Of a stretch of 64,000 nt of DNA, positions 60,861-64,000 are shown in pieces. Position numbers and translations under genes: made by a program. The notes under the pieces are model-generated. The model saw nothing but the letters and a program-made list of their open reading frames with translations, was not told the origin of the DNA and searched no databases. Positions within the stretch are counted from its first letter, which is position 1. Each line of letters opens with the position of its first letter. The stretch comes from Actinomadura sp. NAK00032 (GTDB lineage: Bacteria > Actinomycetota > Actinomycetes > Streptosporangiales > Streptosporangiaceae): assembly GCF_013364275.1 (NCBI RefSeq), contig NZ_CP054932.1, positions 3,038,001 through 3,102,000 of the forward strand, given 5' to 3'.

Positions 60861-61878
60861 CGAGTTCGTGTTCGCGCCGGACGACGTGGCCCGCGTGCGG
60901 TTCGCGTTCTCGCCGCTGTGGGAGATGGTGCGCAGCCTGCGGGTGCTCGCCGACCCGTCCGGGCACGCGCTGCACCTGCCGTGGGCGCGCACCGTCCGGC
61001 CGCGGCTGCGCGGGCTCGGTCTCGGGCCGCTGCACGAGGTCGTCGGCGCCGCCGGCTACATCCCCGACTTCCTCACCCCGCCGCCGGGGACCCCGCTGCC
61101 CGACCTCGGCGCCGAACTGGAGATCGTCCGGGCCACGCCGCCGGAGGTCGTCGCCGCCGAGCTGCGCTGGACCGAGCTCGGCATCCGGCCGGGCCCGGCG
61201 CGGCTGGCGATGGCGGACGCCCCGGAGCGCACCCTGGCGCACCTGGCCGACCTGCTCGAACGGTACTGGGAGGTCGCCGTCGAGCCGTTCTGGCCGCGCG
61301 TCCGCGACCTGCTCGAAGGAGAGGTCCTGCGCCGCGCGGGCGCGCTCGCCGCCGAGGGCGCCGCCGGGGTCTTCGGCGACCTGCACGAGGCCGTGTCGTG
61401 GCGTTCGGGGACGCTGACCGTCAACCGGCGCTGGACGTTCCGGGGCGAGCCGGCCGGGCGGGGGATGCTGCTCGTCCCGAGCGCGTTCGTGTGGCCGCAC
61501 GTGTCGGTGATGGTGCCGCCCTACCAGCCGATGCTCAGCTATCCGCCGCGCGGCGTCGCGACGCTGTGGGAGACGGGCCGTCCGGACGAGCGGCGGGACG
61601 CGCTGGCCGCGCTGATCGGCCGGCGCCGCGCCGACCTGCTCGCCGCGCTGGCGCGGCCCGCCGCGACCACCGACCTGGCGCGGCGGCTCGGCGTCACCGC
61701 CGGCGCGGTCAGCCAGCACCTCGGCGTGCTGCGCGCCTGCGGCCTCGTCACCGGGCACCGGATGGGCCGCCGCGTGCTGTACGTCCGCACGCCGGCGGGC
61801 GACGCCCTCGCCCGCGGTCAGCGCAGCGAGGCGAGCGCGTCCAGGCGGAGCGTGCCGGGCGCCGAGTCGGGCGCGTAG
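60856..61878 (+). CDS. ArsR-family regulator with DUF5937 N-terminal domain
   Basis: 340 residues. A large N-terminal domain (about 1-250, IEFVFAPDDVARVRFAFSPLWEMVRSLRVLADP, DUF5937 type) and a C-terminal winged helix (DALAALIGRRRADLLAALARPAATTDLARRLGVTAGAVSQHLGVLRACGLVTGHRMGRRVLYVRT). No Cys-based metal site, so likely senses an organic ligand. ATG at 60856 without a ribosome-binding site and with the operator on top: leaderless. Its 3' end overlaps the terpene synthase gene by 61 bases, tail to tail. Confidence 0.88.
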   Translation: MIEFVFAPDDVARVRFAFSPLWEMVRSLRVLADPSGHALHLPWARTVRPRLRGLGLGPLHEVVGAAGYIPDFLTPPPGTPLPDLGAELEIVRATPPEVVAAELRWTELGIRPGPARLAMADAPERTLAHLADLLERYWEVAVEPFWPRVRDLLEGEVLRRAGALAAEGAAGVFGDLHEAVSWRSGTLTVNRRWTFRGEPAGRGMLLVPSAFVWPHVSVMVPPYQPMLSYPPRGVATLWETGRPDERRDALAALIGRRRADLLAALARPAATTDLARRLGVTAGAVSQHLGVLRACGLVTGHRMGRRVLYVRTPAGDALARGQRSEASASRRSVPGAESGA

Positions 61879-62813
61879 CGGCCGGACTCGGCGAGCCAGT
61901 CGAGGTGGGCGCGCGGCGTGTCCAGCAGCACTTTGACGACCTGCGCGGCGGCGGCGCGCTGCGCGACGGTGAGGTCCAGCCGGTCGAGCATGTCCGGCAG
62001 CTTCCGCGCCGCCGACCACGCCTGCTCGAGCCGGTCGACGATCCGGTCGGCGACCGCGGCGGCGGCCTGCTCCGGGTTCAGCCCGCGGGTCCGGGCGAGC
62101 ACGGCGGGCAGCGCGTGCACGTCGCCGCGGGCCGCCTCCAGGTCGTAGGAGGCGAGGTCGTTGGACCAGGCCACGACGTCGGCGATCCCGTCGGCGAGGG
62201 TCTTCCAGCGGGGCGTGCGCAGCAGCCGGGCCGGCAGCTCGACGCCGAGGACGGGCTCGACCAGGTCGTACAGGAACGGCCCGCACGCCCGGCGGCGCAG
62301 CGGCGGGTACTCCGCCTCCGTCGGGACGTGCCGGATGCGGCGGTTGACCGCCTCCTCCGCGCAGCCGTCCCGGTGCGTCTCCAGTTGCAGCATGAACCGG
62401 CGGCGCCATTCGCGGCTCATGTCCTTGGCCGTCGCCTGCCACAGCTCGACCAGCGCCGCCTCCAGGGGGCGCGCCCCCGGCCGGGCGTGGCCGCGCCGCA
62501 TCGCGCGCAGCAGATCGTCGTACAGCGCGTGCACGGCGCTGCCGCTGTCGGCGAGCGGCGGATGGTCCATCGTGTCGTCCAGTGCGAGCGCCCAGGTCAG
62601 CCAGCGGGCGAACAGGTCGACACCGGCGAGGTCGGCGGCCGGCAGCACGCGGGCGGCGAGCCGCTCGCAGCGGGCCCGGCCGAGCGGCGAGGTGTCCGGG
62701 TCGCCGAGCACGAGGCCGCGGCCGCGGGCCCAGGCCTCCACCTGGGCGCACAGCCGCCACGACTCCGGGTGCATGGCCGACGGTGTCGCCAGTGCGGGCA
62801 CCCGGTCCGTCAT
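61818..62813 (-). CDS. Class I terpene synthase
   Basis: 331 residues from the ATG at 62813, the usual length for bacterial single-domain cyclases. Metal-binding motif DDTMD (79-83) and second motif NDLASYDLE (218-226) are both intact; the C-terminal Arg-Tyr pair appears in ESGRYAPD. Uses a prenyl diphosphate (probably farnesyl) to make a cyclic terpene; product not predictable. Longer readings up to 62897 add a non-family sequence. No P450, methyltransferase or prenyltransferase gene adjoins it. Overlaps the ArsR-type gene 3' end. Confidence 0.92.
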   Translation of the reverse strand: MTDRVPALATPSAMHPESWRLCAQVEAWARGRGLVLGDPDTSPLGRARCERLAARVLPAADLAGVDLFARWLTWALALDDTMDHPPLADSGSAVHALYDDLLRAMRRGHARPGARPLEAALVELWQATAKDMSREWRRRFMLQLETHRDGCAEEAVNRRIRHVPTEAEYPPLRRRACGPFLYDLVEPVLGVELPARLLRTPRWKTLADGIADVVAWSNDLASYDLEAARGDVHALPAVLARTRGLNPEQAAAAVADRIVDRLEQAWSAARKLPDMLDRLDLTVAQRAAAAQVVKVLLDTPRAHLDWLAESGRYAPDSAPGTLRLDALASLR

Positions 62814-63009
62814 CGAGAGCAGAAGAGAGATGTCCACGACGCTGACCACGCTAATGATCATTCCGTCGAGCGACCATGATCGCCGCGTCAATTTCATGGA
62901 AACGGTTCCGCGCGGACGGTCATGGGGGCACCATTCGCCCGCCCCTGCCGCGCGTGCCGCTGACGTGCGATAGTTCGGTGATCGGCAACACGCTCATACA
63001 GGAGGAAAA
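62814..63009. promoter_or_regulatory. Divergent promoter region, terpene synthase and ABC operon
   Basis: 196 bases, less GC-rich near 62835-62900. Must contain the promoters of the leftward terpene synthase and the rightward ABC transporter operon. I see no clear operator. Confidence 0.5.
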
Positions 63010-63834
63010 GTGTCCAGAGGGACCGTGCGATGGGCACTGGCCGCGGGCCTGGCGGTCGTAGCGCTGACGGCGTCGGCGTGCGGCGGCGACGAGGGCGCGA
63101 CCGTGCAGGGCGTGAAGCTCATCGAGAAGGGCGCGCTGACCTCGTGCACCCACCTGCCGTACCCGCCGTTCCAGTCGGAGGACAAGAAGACCGGCAAGGT
63201 CGTCGGCTTCGACGTCGAGCTGATCGACCTCGTCGCCAAGAAGCTCGGCGTCACGCAGAAGGTCGTCGACACGCCCTTCGAGACGATGAAGACGGGCGCG
63301 GCGCTGAACGCCGGCAAGTGCGACATCCAGATGGGCGGCATGACCATCAAGCCCGACCGGGTGAAGTTCATGGACGTCTCCGCCCCCTACTTCGACGCGA
63401 CGCAGTCGCTGATGGCGAAGAAGGGCACCGGCGTCGCCTCGCTCGACGACGTCAAGAGCAAGAAGCTGAAGCTCGGCTCCCAGGCGAGCACCACCGGTGA
63501 GGACTTCGTCAAGGACAAGGGCTTCGACCCGCGCTCGTTCGACAACTCCAACGCCGAGCTGAACGGGCTGCGCACCGGCCAGGTCGACGTGATCGTCCAG
63601 GACGACCCGGTCGTCAAGGGCTGGCTGAAGGACCCGGCGAACTCCGGCTACGAGATCGTCGCGAACCTCAACACCGGCGAGCAGTACGGCTTCTGGATGC
63701 GCAAGGGGGAGAACCCCGAGCTGGTCAAGATCACCAACCAGGTGCTCGCGCAGGCCAAGGCCGACGGCACCTACAAGAAGATCTACGAGAAGTGGATCGG
63801 TCCGATGCCCGCGGCCGCCGGCGGCGGCTCGTGA
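63010..63834 (+). CDS. Amino-acid ABC transporter substrate-binding lipoprotein
   Basis: 274 residues. Signal peptide with lipobox TASAC (Cys24), then a family 3 (SBP_bac_3) binding domain: LTSCTHLPYPPFQSEDKKTGKVVGFDVELIDLVAKKLG, FDATQSLMAKKGTG, GSQASTTGEDFV, and DVIVQDDPVVKGWL. Such proteins bind polar amino acids. AGGAGGAAAA directly precedes the GTG at 63010, a strong ribosome-binding site. Overlaps the permease gene by GTGA. Confidence 0.94.
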   Translation: MSRGTVRWALAAGLAVVALTASACGGDEGATVQGVKLIEKGALTSCTHLPYPPFQSEDKKTGKVVGFDVELIDLVAKKLGVTQKVVDTPFETMKTGAALNAGKCDIQMGGMTIKPDRVKFMDVSAPYFDATQSLMAKKGTGVASLDDVKSKKLKLGSQASTTGEDFVKDKGFDPRSFDNSNAELNGLRTGQVDVIVQDDPVVKGWLKDPANSGYEIVANLNTGEQYGFWMRKGENPELVKITNQVLAQAKADGTYKKIYEKWIGPMPAAAGGGS

Positions 63835-64000
63835 CCGCGGAACCGGTCAAGGCGGCGGTGCCCGGCGGGCTGTCCCGCCGGCGCCGCCGGCAGCTGTCGC
63901 TCGGCGGGCAGTACGGGCTCTTCGCCGTCGTCGTGATCTTGGTCGTCCTGCTGGCCGACTGGGGCACGCTGCGGCTGAACTTCGCCAACTGGGAGGTCGC
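63831..64000 (+). CDS. Amino-acid ABC transporter permease, 5' part
   Basis: My translation from GTG 63831 gives 56 residues before the window ends: a short basic cytoplasmic start (SRRRRRQLSLGGQYGLFA) leading into a first membrane helix (VVVILVVLLADWGTLRLNF). Position directly after the binding protein, overlapping its stop codon, and the family-typical LNFANWEVA continuation support a HisM/GltK-type permease. The remainder is outside the window. Confidence 0.8.
   Translation, partial: MTAEPVKAAVPGGLSRRRRRQLSLGGQYGLFAVVVILVVLLADWGTLRLNFANWEV

Noticed and set aside
61818..62897. Longer terpene synthase start at 62897
   Set aside because: The extra 28 residues do not fit the family and run through the promoter region; the ATG at 62813 gives the usual family length.

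Overview
The window is very GC-rich, densely coded DNA with many GTG starts, 4-base stop/start overlaps and frequent leaderless-looking genes. Gene content (F420 enzymes, DUF574-type methyltransferase, DUF5685 protein, CopC/CopD-CtaG, SpoIIE-type phosphatase, ESX/type VII secretion, class I terpene synthase) points to a filamentous actinomycete, most likely Actinomadura or a close relative in Thermomonosporaceae. The genus is an inference. No rRNA, tRNA, CRISPR array, insertion sequence or prophage was seen.

1-16.4 kb: housekeeping and transport. A truncated NUDIX gene is followed by an APC permease, secreted gamma-glutamyltransferase, CutA, an MpaB/DUF2236 protein, a DHA2 drug exporter with a divergent MarR regulator that shares twin operators with it, CsoR with a copper-type operator, a histidine phosphatase, alanine dehydrogenase, a DUF574 methyltransferase, glycerate kinase, an AzgA-type purine permease divergent from a stand-alone PucR DNA-binding domain, and an XRE-TPR regulator.

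16.4-41.8 kb: a DUF5685 protein with an extreme cysteine-rich tail lies directly upstream of copC and a copD-ctaG fusion. Next come two two-component systems (NarL type, and OmpR type with a GerMN-like lipoprotein), an F420-dependent LLM oxidoreductase, a baeRF-like protein, a GT-C membrane protein, a LigD-like protein whose ligase half has lost its catalytic lysine, an HhH protein, map, F420:NADPH oxidoreductase, a K+ channel operon, panB, a DHA2 exporter with its TetR regulator, and a PAS-GAF-PP2C-HATPase regulator.

41.8-57.7 kb: a compact type VII secretion island. The minus-strand operon carries two WXG100 proteins, an EccB-like membrane protein with a degenerate TNT-like domain, EccD, an EspI-like ATPase, a three-ATPase EccC and two accessory proteins; no mycosin or EccE is present. 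Diverging from it is an effector operon: two small helical partner proteins (one DUF6507), an 831-residue WXG polymorphic toxin, an immunity-like protein, and a 314-residue gene whose N-terminal half is homologous to the toxin tip and whose C-terminal half is homologous to the immunity protein. This toxin-immunity module and its fused, apparently disarmed copy are the most interesting part of the window.

57.7-64 kb: glutamine-dependent NAD+ synthetase, an MFS exporter with a divergent ArsR-type regulator and an operator over its start codon, a class I terpene synthase, and the start of an amino-acid ABC transporter operon that runs off the end.
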